Part shown: positions 53,052 through 61,109 of the stretch, one piece after another
Layout of the letters: each line of letters begins with the position of its first letter
Position numbering within the stretch: the first letter of the stretch is position 1
DNA from: Fusobacterium massiliense
GTDB lineage: Bacteria; Fusobacteriota; Fusobacteriia; Fusobacteriales; Fusobacteriaceae
Direction: 5' to 3'
Length of the DNA: 64,000 nucleotides
NCBI RefSeq assembly: GCF_900095705.1
Contig: NZ_LT608325.1
Span: forward strand, 157,043-221,042
The notes under the pieces: model-generated
Databases searched by the model: none
Told to the model about the DNA's origin: nothing
The model's input: only the letters and a program-made list of their open reading frames with translations
Position numbers and translations under genes: made by a program

Positions 53052-53073
53052 ATATTTTTTTGAACCTTTAAAT
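53029..53073. repeat. 17-bp inverted repeat spanning the peptide promoter
   Basis: TTTAAAGGTTCAAAAAA (53029-53045) and TTTTTTGAACCTTTAAA (ending 53073) around an 11-base centre that contains the -35. It is either an operator or the terminator of an antisense RNA on the plus strand (a T run follows at 53074). Confidence 0.7.
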
Positions 53074-53082
53074 TTTTTTTAT

Positions 53083-53110
53083 AAAAAAGGACAGGATTTT
53101 CCCTGCCCTT
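53083..53110 (-). terminator. terminator after the holin gene
   Basis: GGGCAGG / TCCTGTCC pairing (one mismatch) with a short A-rich loop, then six T on the minus strand, immediately after the holin stop. Confidence 0.75.
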
Positions 53111-53509
53111 TTATTCTTTCTTTTCTTTATCTTCATCTTTTAACTGTTCTAATGCTTTCTTTAACTTTTTAGGAATGGGTACTCCTGCTTTTGCCGCATT
53201 TTCTACAATACTTAATAATTCAGTTGCACAATAGAATATTCCAACTAAATTTCTAAAGCCAATGTCTGGAACTAATCTATGCATTAAAGATGCTCCGCAC
53301 AATAAAGCTAAAATCCATAACTTTTTTTCTATTCCTTTGTAGGCTCTTTTTAAATTTAGATTTTTTAGTTTATATCCTGCATATACTCCTGATGCATAAT
53401 CAATTAACATTAAACCTATTAAAACCTTTGCTAATGTATCAAATCCACCAATAAGCCAAATTAGAAAAGCAACAAAATATGCCCATATTTTTACTATAAT
53501 TGCCCCCAC
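53111..53509 (-). CDS. phage holin (phi29/TcdE-like holin family)
   Basis: A 132-residue inner-membrane protein with three hydrophobic segments and an N-terminal pattern GGFDTLAKVLIGLMLIDYASG typical of the phage_holin_4 family. Forms the membrane lesion that releases the endolysin. The charged C-terminus (KDEDKEKKE) is usual. Last structural gene before a terminator, in the lysis cluster with the amidase. Confidence 0.85.
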   Translation of the reverse strand: MGAIIVKIWAYFVAFLIWLIGGFDTLAKVLIGLMLIDYASGVYAGYKLKNLNLKRAYKGIEKKLWILALLCGASLMHRLVPDIGFRNLVGIFYCATELLSIVENAAKAGVPIPKKLKKALEQLKDEDKEKKE

Positions 53510-53524
53510 TATACCAACCCCTAA

Positions 53525-53977
53525 CTATAATTTAAGTATCTTTTTCCAATGATTATAATAAGATACTGCTTCATCTGTTCTGTCTACTACGGCTTTATCC
53601 TTATACCCTTCATTTTCTAATTTATCTTTCCAAGAAGTTTCTCCAAACATTCTCACAGCTCTATACATAGCCTTTCTTTTTAGAAACCCTACTCCTAGTT
53701 CCTTCATAATGTGTAGAAAAATTTTATCAGATAAGGTTCTGTTTAACCCTGTGTTATTATACTTACTATAAAAAAAATCATGAATAACAGCAGCTGGAGT
53801 ATATTTTCCAAATGGAGGGAATATAGTCCAAAATGAACGAGGGACTGAAGCTAGATCTGTTATAAAGCCTTTGGGTACAGTAATTCTGTACCCATTAACT
53901 TCATAAATATAATCCTGGAATAACTCATATCTTTTTCCATCATAAAGTGGATGTGTCACTAGTTTTGTTATCTCCAT
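53525..53977 (-). CDS. DUF1353 family protein
   Basis: A 150-residue protein. GFITDLASVPRSFWTIFPPFGKYTPAAVIHDFFY is the signature of DUF1353, a family of phage lysis-region or tail-associated proteins, function unknown. It overlaps the membrane protein gene upstream by 38 bases. Confidence 0.8.
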   Translation of the reverse strand: MEITKLVTHPLYDGKRYELFQDYIYEVNGYRITVPKGFITDLASVPRSFWTIFPPFGKYTPAAVIHDFFYSKYNNTGLNRTLSDKIFLHIMKELGVGFLKRKAMYRAVRMFGETSWKDKLENEGYKDKAVVDRTDEAVSYYNHWKKILKL

Positions 53978-54275
53978 TATCTTTCCCCTCTTTTAATTTT
54001 TTAAAAATTGGTTGTAGTTCTTTTACTACTGCTTCTATTGTATTTTCATTAATAAAAATTCTTACATGAGGTGGTAATTTAGAAACAAATTCTTGAACTG
54101 CTTTCTTTTTAAGGTTTCCTAGACCTTTTCCTTGTATAGCCAATTCTTGTTTCATTACTTCATTTCTTACTTCAGTTGCTGCTTCCTCCTTTCCTTTATA
54201 TCTCCAAGTCAATGCAATATAAGTAACTACTGAAAATATATACCCTAAAACTTGCCAAATTAATTTTTTATCCAT
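53940..54275 (-). CDS. small membrane protein, LLH-type holin candidate
   Basis: A 111-residue protein with one N-terminal membrane segment (IWQVLGYIFSVVTYIALTW) then a charged helical tail containing FVSKLPPHVRIFINENTIEAVV. The layout matches the LLH superfamily of phage holins or pinholin/antiholin partners. Position between amidase and DUF1353 supports a lysis role. Confidence 0.55.
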   Translation of the reverse strand: MDKKLIWQVLGYIFSVVTYIALTWRYKGKEEAATEVRNEVMKQELAIQGKGLGNLKKKAVQEFVSKLPPHVRIFINENTIEAVVKELQPIFKKLKEGKDNGDNKTSDTSTL

Positions 54276-54288
54276 AACTAAAAACCTC

Positions 54289-54906
54289 CTAAATTTTCAT
54301 ACCATTTATAAAATCAACTATAAAATGTGCCATTTTTTTTATATCTTTAAATTTACTTGCTTCTTCATTAGTTCCGAAGAAGGGTTCAACCAAAACATAA
54401 GTACAATTTGTATTGCATATTCCATAACCTCCTCTCGTTTTGGAATCAGTAATGAGGATTATCCCCTCTGTTTCTACTGTCTTTTCTATCGTTATTTCCT
54501 TACCATTTTTATCTATTTTCTTTTCTTTTAATTTGTTCCATTCTTTTCTTATATTACTTCCATACTCAGTTTTTAATTTTTTCATAAAAAGTTCAGCATA
54601 TTTTTTAGCTTGTTCATTCTTAAAATAAACTAAACTTTCACATCCATTTGCTTGTTGAGAAGCAGCATTAAAATGTAATTCTAAAGCTAATTCATAATTA
54701 TGCTTATTAATTTCAGCAACAACAGGTTTCATTTCTTGGATGTAATTTTGTTCAGGTTTTCTTGAGTAAATATCAATATTATCATCTAAGTTATTTATCT
54801 CATCACAGACACCTCTCCAGTATTCATATTCAGATAAATTTAAATATTTACTGTATGCTCCTTTTCCTCTTGGATTATGTCCAATCACTAATGCAAATTT
54901 TTTCAT
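54289..54906 (-). CDS. N-acetylmuramoyl-L-alanine amidase (endolysin)
   Basis: A 205-residue zinc amidase of the Amidase_3 type, cutting peptidoglycan for lysis. Zinc ligands: His9 in VIGHNPRG, Glu in LSEYEYW, His in LELHFNA; catalytic Glu in VEPFFGT. No signal peptide, so export depends on a holin. Directly downstream of the 269-residue tail-related gene. Confidence 0.87.
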   Translation of the reverse strand: MKKFALVIGHNPRGKGAYSKYLNLSEYEYWRGVCDEINNLDDNIDIYSRKPEQNYIQEMKPVVAEINKHNYELALELHFNAASQQANGCESLVYFKNEQAKKYAELFMKKLKTEYGSNIRKEWNKLKEKKIDKNGKEITIEKTVETEGIILITDSKTRGGYGICNTNCTYVLVEPFFGTNEEASKFKDIKKMAHFIVDFINGMKI

Positions 54907-54924
54907 ATTTTACCTCTTTTCTTT

Positions 54925-55734
54925 TTATTCCCATTTAATAGCTTCTAGTTCTTCAACATTTTTAACTTTTAATATTTTTTTAGTTATAGCAGTGTATTTG
55001 TTTTGTGCAGTTATAACTCTTAATATCCAAGAAAAATAAATTAAATTTAATTCTCCAAGAGATATATCTACAACAGAATCATCTTTTAATCTCCAAGGAG
55101 TTGTTAAAGTTTTTAAAAGATTTTTTAGCTTTCCAACTTTCATTGCACCTTTTATTTTTTCTTCCAGTTCTTCAGTAATTGCTATTCCCAATGTTACTAA
55201 GGCTTGTTTAATTACATTATAGTCTTCTGTTTCTCCAGCAATGTCTAACGCCATTTTTACACGCATAAAATTAATCTCATCGTATTCTTTCATTTGGAAA
55301 ATCTTACCATCATGCTCATAAGAACCAAACATCTTGTCCAACAGAATTTCTCTGAACTTGTGTTTAAAAGTTTTTTTAACATCTTCCATATTTATATCCC
55401 AAGTATGAGTTATAGTGTTCCAGGTATGATAAGAGCTTGGCTGTGGAATAAATTTTAATTTTTTATTTTCAATATACTCCCCAGGTGTTAATTGAATTTC
55501 AATATCTTCTTCTATAAGCTCATTTCTAGTCATTTCTCTTATACTATTAGTTGTTGCATCATAAGTTGGATATTTGAATGGTTCACTTTTCTCAACTACT
55601 ATATAGTCATCTTTATTTAATTCAGGATAATCTAAAAATAAATTATTATCCATAAAATCTCTAACTTCGTTTGCTGTTAGATTTACTGTGAACTTTATTT
55701 CTGCTTTTTTTTGCTTTGTATATATGTAGAACAT
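54925..55734 (-). CDS. tail-fibre-associated protein (DUF4376-like)
   Basis: A 269-residue protein. N-terminal third is beta-rich; the middle (PSSYHTWNTITHTWD, then VKKTFKHKFREILLDKMFGSYEHDGKIFQMKEYDEINF) resembles DUF4376/tail-fibre assembly proteins, where a W-rich linker precedes a helical segment. Probably a chaperone or minor fibre protein. Its upstream region contains a 15-bp inverted repeat that may be invertible. Confidence 0.55.
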   Translation of the reverse strand: MFYIYTKQKKAEIKFTVNLTANEVRDFMDNNLFLDYPELNKDDYIVVEKSEPFKYPTYDATTNSIREMTRNELIEEDIEIQLTPGEYIENKKLKFIPQPSSYHTWNTITHTWDINMEDVKKTFKHKFREILLDKMFGSYEHDGKIFQMKEYDEINFMRVKMALDIAGETEDYNVIKQALVTLGIAITEELEEKIKGAMKVGKLKNLLKTLTTPWRLKDDSVVDISLGELNLIYFSWILRVITAQNKYTAITKKILKVKNVEELEAIKWE

Positions 55735-55759
55735 AATTTTCTCCTTTCAATTTTGAATA

Positions 55760-55910
55760 GATTTTCAAATTTATTCAGTTTTTTATGGAATTTAATCACG
55801 ATTTGAAGTCTTTTGATAACATTTTCTTAGGTTTTGATAACAATAATAAGTTAAAAAATTACATCAAACTTAATAAAAATAACATTAAATTCTTTATAAA
55901 TTTGAAAATC
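55760..55910. repeat. 15-bp perfect inverted repeat flanking 121 bases (candidate invertible segment)
   Basis: GATTTTCAAATTTAT (55760-55774) and ATAAATTTGAAAATC (55896-55910). The GAAAATC end resembles the tail-fibre crossover site. Between them lie two copies of TTTTGATAACA. Placed just upstream of the 269-residue gene and just after the recombinase gene. Confidence 0.55.
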
Positions 55911-55924
55911 TCCATACTTTTTTT

Positions 55925-56899
55925 CTAAAAAATACCTAATTTTTTCCTTGCTACTATAAGAGTATTTCTTATTTCTGTAGCACTTGTTTTTTGTATATAA
56001 TGTTTACTTGTAACTCCACTACTGCTATGATTTGCATAACTAGAAGCAAGTCCTAATCCAGCTAAATTATTAATAAGATTTATGGCTGTTTTTCTTAATG
56101 TATGTGGATATAAATCTTCTATCCCTAGTATCTTCCCTAGCTTTTTTATTCTTTGCCTAATTGCTCCCTGTGTCATCTGTCTATATTCTTTCCTATACCT
56201 TGTGATAAATAGCCATTCAGATGTAATTCCTTTTTCTTCTCTTTCTTTTAACCATAATTTAAGTAATTCCTTACACTTTTGAAAAAAGAAAGCATTTACT
56301 ATATAACCTTCTTTTTCTTTAACATCTGTAAAGTATCCATTTTCCAAGTCTAATTGCTCTAATTTTAAGTTTTGAATTGCTGATATCCTACAGGCACTAT
56401 CTAAGAATAGTTCCCATAAAATTCTATCTTGTAAATCATATTTTTTAGTTTCAACCTGCATATATAAACGAACAGTCAGTATTTGCTCTGTTGTTAAAAA
56501 ATAGCTATTCCTTATCTTATCTCTTTCTGTAAATCTTAATCTATCCAATTTCTCTGAAAATGGATGATATTTGATTTTATTTCTTCTAACACACCAGGCA
56601 TAGAATGTTGATATTGCAGTGGTCTTATTCATTAAAGTTCTTTTACTATTTCCTAAATTCCTACAATAATTTCTATAATTTTCTATTATGCCAGGCATTT
56701 CTAATAAAGTGTCTTTACTTAATAAAAGCCTGTTTTTATATGACTTTTGAAACCACACTAGAAATAACTTAAAATTATTACAATATGTTTTATAAGTTGT
56801 TTCCCAAGTTTCCCAATTACTACTTTTACAACTATTTAAATACTCCAAATAAATTACCACATTTTCTTTTTTTAGATTTTCTAAAATCATTAATTGCAT
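55925..56899 (-). CDS. tyrosine recombinase, probable shufflon invertase (Rci-like)
   Basis: A 324-residue site-specific recombinase. Catalytic residues are complete: Arg171 (DSACRISAI), His266 and Arg269 (PHTLRKTA), His291 (ANHSS) and Tyr301 (KHYIQ). An N-terminal core-binding SAM-like domain covers about 10-110. Start ATG 56899 follows AGGAGGTTTAATT. It lies 48 bases from the silent tail-fibre cassettes, inside the late genes and far from the attachment site, so I infer that it inverts tail-fibre cassettes rather than integrates the phage. The integrase should be at the other prophage end. Confidence 0.8.
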   Translation of the reverse strand: MQLMILENLKKENVVIYLEYLNSCKSSNWETWETTYKTYCNNFKLFLVWFQKSYKNRLLLSKDTLLEMPGIIENYRNYCRNLGNSKRTLMNKTTAISTFYAWCVRRNKIKYHPFSEKLDRLRFTERDKIRNSYFLTTEQILTVRLYMQVETKKYDLQDRILWELFLDSACRISAIQNLKLEQLDLENGYFTDVKEKEGYIVNAFFFQKCKELLKLWLKEREEKGITSEWLFITRYRKEYRQMTQGAIRQRIKKLGKILGIEDLYPHTLRKTAINLINNLAGLGLASSYANHSSSGVTSKHYIQKTSATEIRNTLIVARKKLGIF

Positions 56900-56947
56900 A
56901 ATTAAACCTCCTATTTTTGATAAGTTAATTATACAATTCTTAAAATA

Positions 56948-57241
56948 ATGGAAAATCTAATCGGAGTTATAGAAGTTGATAATCAAAATTTCTCAATCAA
57001 AATTAATTATTTAAAAGAAAGAAATTTAATTCTTTCAGGGAATTTTATTTGTAAAAAAGAATTTAGAATACCAGTCAATGGTCAACTTGATGTTTTAAAT
57101 ACTTCTATGACACTCAATGGAAATATTCAAGCCATTGTGCTTGGAAACAATGGTAATAATTTTTATAAAACCATTAAAATTTCTATAGAAAATGGGAAAA
57201 TAATATCTGATGTTTCTAACTTTACACTATATGTTTTTTAA
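56948..57241 (+). CDS. silent tail-fibre C-terminal cassette A
   Basis: Encodes 97 residues beginning MENLIGVIEVD, opposite in direction to the fibre gene, with no ribosome site. Its first bases ATGGAAAATCTAATC match the fibre gene where the current tip starts (TTGGAAAATCTAATC), in the same codon phase. Inversion between the two sites would join this tip to the fibre. Its stop faces cassette B. Confidence 0.75.
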   Translation: MENLIGVIEVDNQNFSIKINYLKERNLILSGNFICKKEFRIPVNGQLDVLNTSMTLNGNIQAIVLGNNGNNFYKTIKISIENGKIISDVSNFTLYVF

Positions 57242-57252
57242 ATAGAATTTTT

Positions 57253-57549
57253 TTACATTGTTCCAATTGCTATAAAAGTTCCACTTACGGTTGTTAGATT
57301 AGTTCCATTATTATTAGCTCTGATTGTTATTTTGTTTTTTTCTCCATATGACATAATAGTTAAGTTACCAGGAGTTCCTGTATGCCACGGAGTTGCCATA
57401 ACACTAACATTTTTCAAAGTAACTGGGATAATTATATCTGTACTTTTGTTAAACTCAATATTTTTAAAAGTACCAAACACAATTGCAATATTTGAAAATT
57501 TTATTATATTTATTTCACTTTGATTACTAAAACTGAATAGATTTTCCAC
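57253..57549 (-). CDS. silent tail-fibre C-terminal cassette B
   Basis: Encodes VENLFSFSNQSEINIIKFSN... to IAIGTM, same direction as the fibre gene. It begins at the palindromic site 57541-57559 and shares that site head-to-head with cassette C. The open frame extends upstream to 57711 but that part is antisense to cassette C and not meaningful. End motif 'ITIRANN..TNLTTVSGTFIAIG' looks like a compact beta-sandwich tip. Confidence 0.7.
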   Translation of the reverse strand: MENLFSFSNQSEINIIKFSNIAIVFGTFKNIEFNKSTDIIIPVTLKNVSVMATPWHTGTPGNLTIMSYGEKNKITIRANNNGTNLTTVSGTFIAIGTM

Positions 57550-57559
57550 TGTGGAAAAT
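57541..57559. repeat. palindromic crossover site between cassettes B and C
   Basis: ATTTTCCAC-T-GTGGAAAAT, a perfect 9+1+9 palindrome. Each arm carries the TGGAAAAT start of one cassette. Confidence 0.75.
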
Positions 57560-57790
57560 TTCTTTAAAAACAGAGAGATTATTTTAACAAAAGACTTAGA
57601 TAGAGATTTATTTTCTAGATATTCTGGGACTATCCCATCTGACATATTTCCATCTAAAATAATTAATATAATCTTAGAAGAGGGAAGTGGAGCCCCAGCT
57701 GGATACGACATCGTTGGAAATAAAATTACAGCCTTTTATTTTAATTATCAACTAACAGCAAAAAGAAAAGCTAAGATTATATATTATTAA
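57551..57790 (+). CDS. silent tail-fibre C-terminal cassette C
   Basis: Encodes VENFFKNREIILTKDLDRDL... to KAKIIYY, 79 residues, plus strand, starting at the palindromic site (GTG GAA AAT). No ribosome site. The stop codon is next to the following crossover site. Would be expressed after inversion. Confidence 0.72.
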   Translation: MENFFKNREIILTKDLDRDLFSRYSGTIPSDIFPSKIINIILEEGSGAPAGYDIVGNKITAFYFNYQLTAKRKAKIIYY

Positions 57791-57791
57791 T

Positions 57792-57808
57792 TTTTCCACT
57801 GTGGAAAA
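57792..57808. repeat. palindromic crossover site before cassette D
   Basis: TTTTCCAC-T-GTGGAAAA, 8+1+8 palindrome, same core as 57541-57559. Confidence 0.75.
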
Positions 57809-58145
57809 TCTATCAATATCTGCTGGTACTGAAATTTTAGTAAAAAATTTTTCTAATAAAAGTAACTTTACAGTACAAGAAATTATTTGGACAGAAGAAG
57901 AATACAGAAAAGCTATTAAAAACTATGATTTTATTAGTCTATATTTTTCTTCTAGTTATATTTCTATTCAAGGTCCTTTACTTACTAAAACGACAAGACC
58001 TTATGTTTCAATCCCATCAGCAAATGGAAATACGTTTTATCTATTTCTTGCAGAAGATAGAGATTTTATAAGAGTTATGAATACAGTAAATTTTAGTCCT
58101 ATTAGATGTAATGAACTAAAAATTTATGGATTTAAAATTAGATAA
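57801..58145 (+). CDS. silent tail-fibre C-terminal cassette D
   Basis: Encodes VENLSISAGTEILVKNFSNK... to ELKIYGFKIR, 114 residues, plus strand, starting GTG GAA AAT CTA at the palindrome. No ribosome site. Ends 66 bases from the tail-to-tail end of the expressed fibre gene. Confidence 0.72.
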   Translation: MENLSISAGTEILVKNFSNKSNFTVQEIIWTEEEYRKAIKNYDFISLYFSSSYISIQGPLLTKTTRPYVSIPSANGNTFYLFLAEDRDFIRVMNTVNFSPIRCNELKIYGFKIR

Positions 58146-58211
58146 AAACGTCGGTTGTATAGATACTAAATGAATTTAAGCTAGCTATAATATTTCCATT
58201 ATTTACAAAAA

Positions 58212-59366
58212 TTAAATATAAGCAACATTAATGGTAGCATTTCGAGGATTACTCGAAGGTACAATGTGCCCAATAGCTGCGGTATCTGATTCATAATTGT
58301 ATGTAACATATTCGCAATAACCAGAAGTCTGTGCTGCACTTATAGATACGATAGTAGAATTTGAAGGAATTCCAATTTTGTTTTTAAAATTGCTGATTAC
58401 AATTTCTGAAAAAACTAATATTCCGTTCTGTATTACTAAAGAGTCTTGTGTTATTATAGAATAACTTTTAATTTTGATTAGATTTTCCAATTTCTTACGA
58501 TTTTGATAAATAGATAATTCTTCAAAGTCTGCATTTGGAACACTCACTCTACTAGTTTGGCTTTTTAAACAATAGTAATATTTTTGATTTCTTGGAAAAT
58601 AATATACATTTCCTGCCACTGCCTGTTCAACAGGAAACTCTCCATTATTTTCTCCTAAAATTCCATTAAGATTTTGTATTAATTGATTTTCTTTATTATT
58701 AAGACTTTCATATAAGTATTTCCAAGTTATTGGAATTAATTGTTCATCAGGAGTTCCTGATGTTGCTTCCCAAGTTCTATTTCCACCAATATTTTTATAC
58801 CAATGTCCATTGTCTGCTAGATATTGTTTATCTGCTTCTAAGTTATTTCTTCCTTTCAAAGTACCAACAGCTGTTAATCCTGTTTCTGTATAGACTTGGT
58901 TAGCAATATCTCTTGTTAAATAAATAATACTATCTCTTACATATATTTCAGCTTCTATATCACTTGAAATAGCCATATAGATATCTTGAATAGATTCATA
59001 TGTTTTTCCTAATCTGTTGTTTGGAAAAGTATCAGCAGATACAGCTGTTGCATATGAATAAAGAATTTCTGTTATATCTCCTTCAATTTTTGCGTATACC
59101 CCAAATTCTTCTGTTTGAAAAGATTGTTCTACATTTTCATTTGATATTTGTACTGTTAAAACAGCAGTACCATTATCATTTGTTATATTCATTACATTTA
59201 AATCAAGTTTTTTATTTTTTAATTCAGTTACTTCTCTTAAATTTCCTGAATGTTTTTGATCTCCAAATGCTGCCTTGGTAAATAGAACTTTACCTTCCCC
59301 AGCTAATGCTCTTGCTAAAAGGTTTCTTCCAGCATTTGTAATGATGTGACTATTAAAATCAGCCAT
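58212..59366 (-). CDS. phage tail fibre with exchangeable C-terminal tip
   Basis: A 384-residue tail fibre. The N-terminal half (ITNAGRNLLARALAGEGKVL, FTKAAFGD, then QTEEFGVYAKIEGD) is the baseplate-attachment domain of P2 gpH-like fibres. A middle part contains YLADNGHWYKNIGGNRTWEA and a collar-like region. The tip (from Leu-Glu-Asn-Leu at 58490) is cassette E. ATG 59366 is chosen because GAGGTG lies six bases upstream; GTG 59375 would add three residues. It overlaps gpI by 8 bases. Determines phage adsorption, and its tip is probably switched by DNA inversion. Confidence 0.85.
   Translation of the reverse strand: MADFNSHIITNAGRNLLARALAGEGKVLFTKAAFGDQKHSGNLREVTELKNKKLDLNVMNITNDNGTAVLTVQISNENVEQSFQTEEFGVYAKIEGDITEILYSYATAVSADTFPNNRLGKTYESIQDIYMAISSDIEAEIYVRDSIIYLTRDIANQVYTETGLTAVGTLKGRNNLEADKQYLADNGHWYKNIGGNRTWEATSGTPDEQLIPITWKYLYESLNNKENQLIQNLNGILGENNGEFPVEQAVAGNVYYFPRNQKYYYCLKSQTSRVSVPNADFEELSIYQNRKKLENLIKIKSYSIITQDSLVIQNGILVFSEIVISNFKNKIGIPSNSTIVSISAAQTSGYCEYVTYNYESDTAAIGHIVPSSNPRNATINVAYI
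58482..58490 (-). promoter_or_regulatory. crossover site inside the expressed fibre gene
   Basis: TTGGAAAAT on the minus strand, followed by CTAATC: 14 bases (TGGAAAATCTAATC) are shared with cassette A. This is the junction between constant and variable fibre parts. Confidence 0.65.
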
Positions 59367-60012
59367 TTCTTTCACCTCTTTTTTCTAAAGTATATTTTCC
59401 ATTTTTATTTACCAAGTTTAGATTATTAAGATAGAAGTAACTTGGTTGTGGATATAGTATTACTTTTGTTCCATATCTCATATGTGTTGCCATATATAAA
59501 GGAGATACAGAGTTATTTTTAAAAGTAATTCCTGTTAAATGTTGTGATTTCTTTTTTGTTTTTTCCACTCTATCTATCATAATATCTAGGTTATTTTTAG
59601 TTGTTCCCATAATTTCTATTTTGAATGTTCCATTATCCCCATTAAATTCTGGAAATTCCAATATATTAGCTTTTTCATAAAAGATATTTAAAACATCCTG
59701 AATAGCTTTATTTGTTCCCTTAATTGAATGGATTTGAAAAGATAATTTACATGCTTTTCTTTTTTCCTCAATAGACATAGAAAAATCATAAAAATCTACA
59801 CTTAATTCTTTTGCAAGTATATCTATCTCTTTTTCTGTCATAGTATCTATTCTTTCAAGAAACTCTAAATATTCTATATTAGCAACAATGTGTTTTGAGA
59901 TAAGTGCATCTATAACAGTTAATATAACTTTATATTGCTTATCATCTTTTAAAATGTCAGGAGCAAGGTTTCTTATGTTTGTTACATCATATATAAAATT
60001 TTGCTCTTTCAT
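59359..60012 (-). CDS. phage tail protein I
   Basis: A 217-residue baseplate wedge component, P2 gpI-like. The pattern FLERIDTMTEKEIDILAKELSVDFYD and the segment HSIKGTNKAIQDVLNIFYEK are typical. Start ATG 60012 follows AAAGGAGC and overlaps the gpJ stop (ATGA); an upstream ATG at 60054 is inside gpJ. Confidence 0.88.
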   Translation of the reverse strand: MKEQNFIYDVTNIRNLAPDILKDDKQYKVILTVIDALISKHIVANIEYLEFLERIDTMTEKEIDILAKELSVDFYDFSMSIEEKRKACKLSFQIHSIKGTNKAIQDVLNIFYEKANILEFPEFNGDNGTFKIEIMGTTKNNLDIMIDRVEKTKKKSQHLTGITFKNNSVSPLYMATHMRYGTKVILYPQPSYFYLNNLNLVNKNGKYTLEKRGERNG

Positions 60013-61109
60013 CTTGACTCTGCTCCTTTGTAAGAAATATTTATAGTTCCACATTTTGCTAAATAAAATTTTTGCCCTTTATAAGTTTGAGGAGATTTTA
60101 TTTCTATTCTTCTTATACCTTCAACACTTTTAGAAATATCTATAATATCTTGCAAGTTTATACTTTCTCCCATTTTGAAAGATTTAGTATACTGTTCTAA
60201 CGAATTTGTCAACTCTTTTTCTATTTCTGATTTCGACACTAGCGAACTATCATAAACCCAGTAATCTAAATCAATATTATAATTGTGAAATATTGGGTCT
60301 TTAATTTCTATCTGGTCATTTAAAACTTTAATATTTTTATTCTCAACTATATAATTTTTTATTTTTCTTTTTTCTTCTTGTGATATATGTTCCAAACCAT
60401 TCACAACATAAATATCAATGTAATTAGGTTTAGGACTGTTTATAAAGACATCCGTAACTAGGTTAGATGATTTCTTAACCCAATATTCATAAGAGCCTTC
60501 TGAACCACCTGTAGTGAATGATTCAGGAATAAGTTCTAATCTACTTCTATACTCTTCATCTTCCTCTTCTTCTCTACCACCTGTCACATCTGTAATGTTA
60601 GTTATTTCTTTCATATACTCATATCTATCAACAATTTCTTTGATTTCACCAGCTAATATTTTTCCTAAATTACCAGCAATTTGAGCAACAGCTATCACAT
60701 CAATATAAGTTTCTCCACTTCTTATTTTGTACTCTTGCTCTGTATAAAACATATAATTTTTATAAAGAAATCTTGTACCTTTTGCAATAACAACATCTTT
60801 TGCTACAACTGATGAAATATGACATCTAATTGTAGTTCTTGCTTTGTTAGCTTTTAATCTAGCTCCTCTTTCTCCATAAAAATTGCCTTTCAAGTCTAAT
60901 CTTTCTTCTCTTGAATATTTTAAGAAGTTTTGTTTTGCTACATCATTCATATTTGCCTTTATATTTGATAATAATGCTGCAACTGTTGAGTATAAATATG
61001 CTTCTTTTGTACAAAGTTCTAATCTTTCTCCAGTAATTTCTTCATGAAATCTTAAAGCATCAGCTAAAATTGTTTCAGGATTAGAGTCTATTAAATTAAA
61101 ATCTTTCAT
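60009..61109 (-). CDS. baseplate protein J
   Basis: A 366-residue Baseplate_J family protein forming the baseplate wedge. FLKYSREERLDLKGNFYGERG, then the GTRFLYKNYMFYTEQ and VTGGREEEEDEEYRSRL motifs are characteristic. It overlaps gp25 by 14 bases. Confidence 0.92.
   Translation of the reverse strand: MKDFNLIDSNPETILADALRFHEEITGERLELCTKEAYLYSTVAALLSNIKANMNDVAKQNFLKYSREERLDLKGNFYGERGARLKANKARTTIRCHISSVVAKDVVIAKGTRFLYKNYMFYTEQEYKIRSGETYIDVIAVAQIAGNLGKILAGEIKEIVDRYEYMKEITNITDVTGGREEEEDEEYRSRLELIPESFTTGGSEGSYEYWVKKSSNLVTDVFINSPKPNYIDIYVVNGLEHISQEEKRKIKNYIVENKNIKVLNDQIEIKDPIFHNYNIDLDYWVYDSSLVSKSEIEKELTNSLEQYTKSFKMGESINLQDIIDISKSVEGIRRIEIKSPQTYKGQKFYLAKCGTINISYKGAESR

Noticed and set aside
57550-57711. 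Upstream part of the minus-strand frame leading into cassette B
   Set aside because: It is the antisense of cassette C; only the part after the crossover site is a plausible fibre tip.
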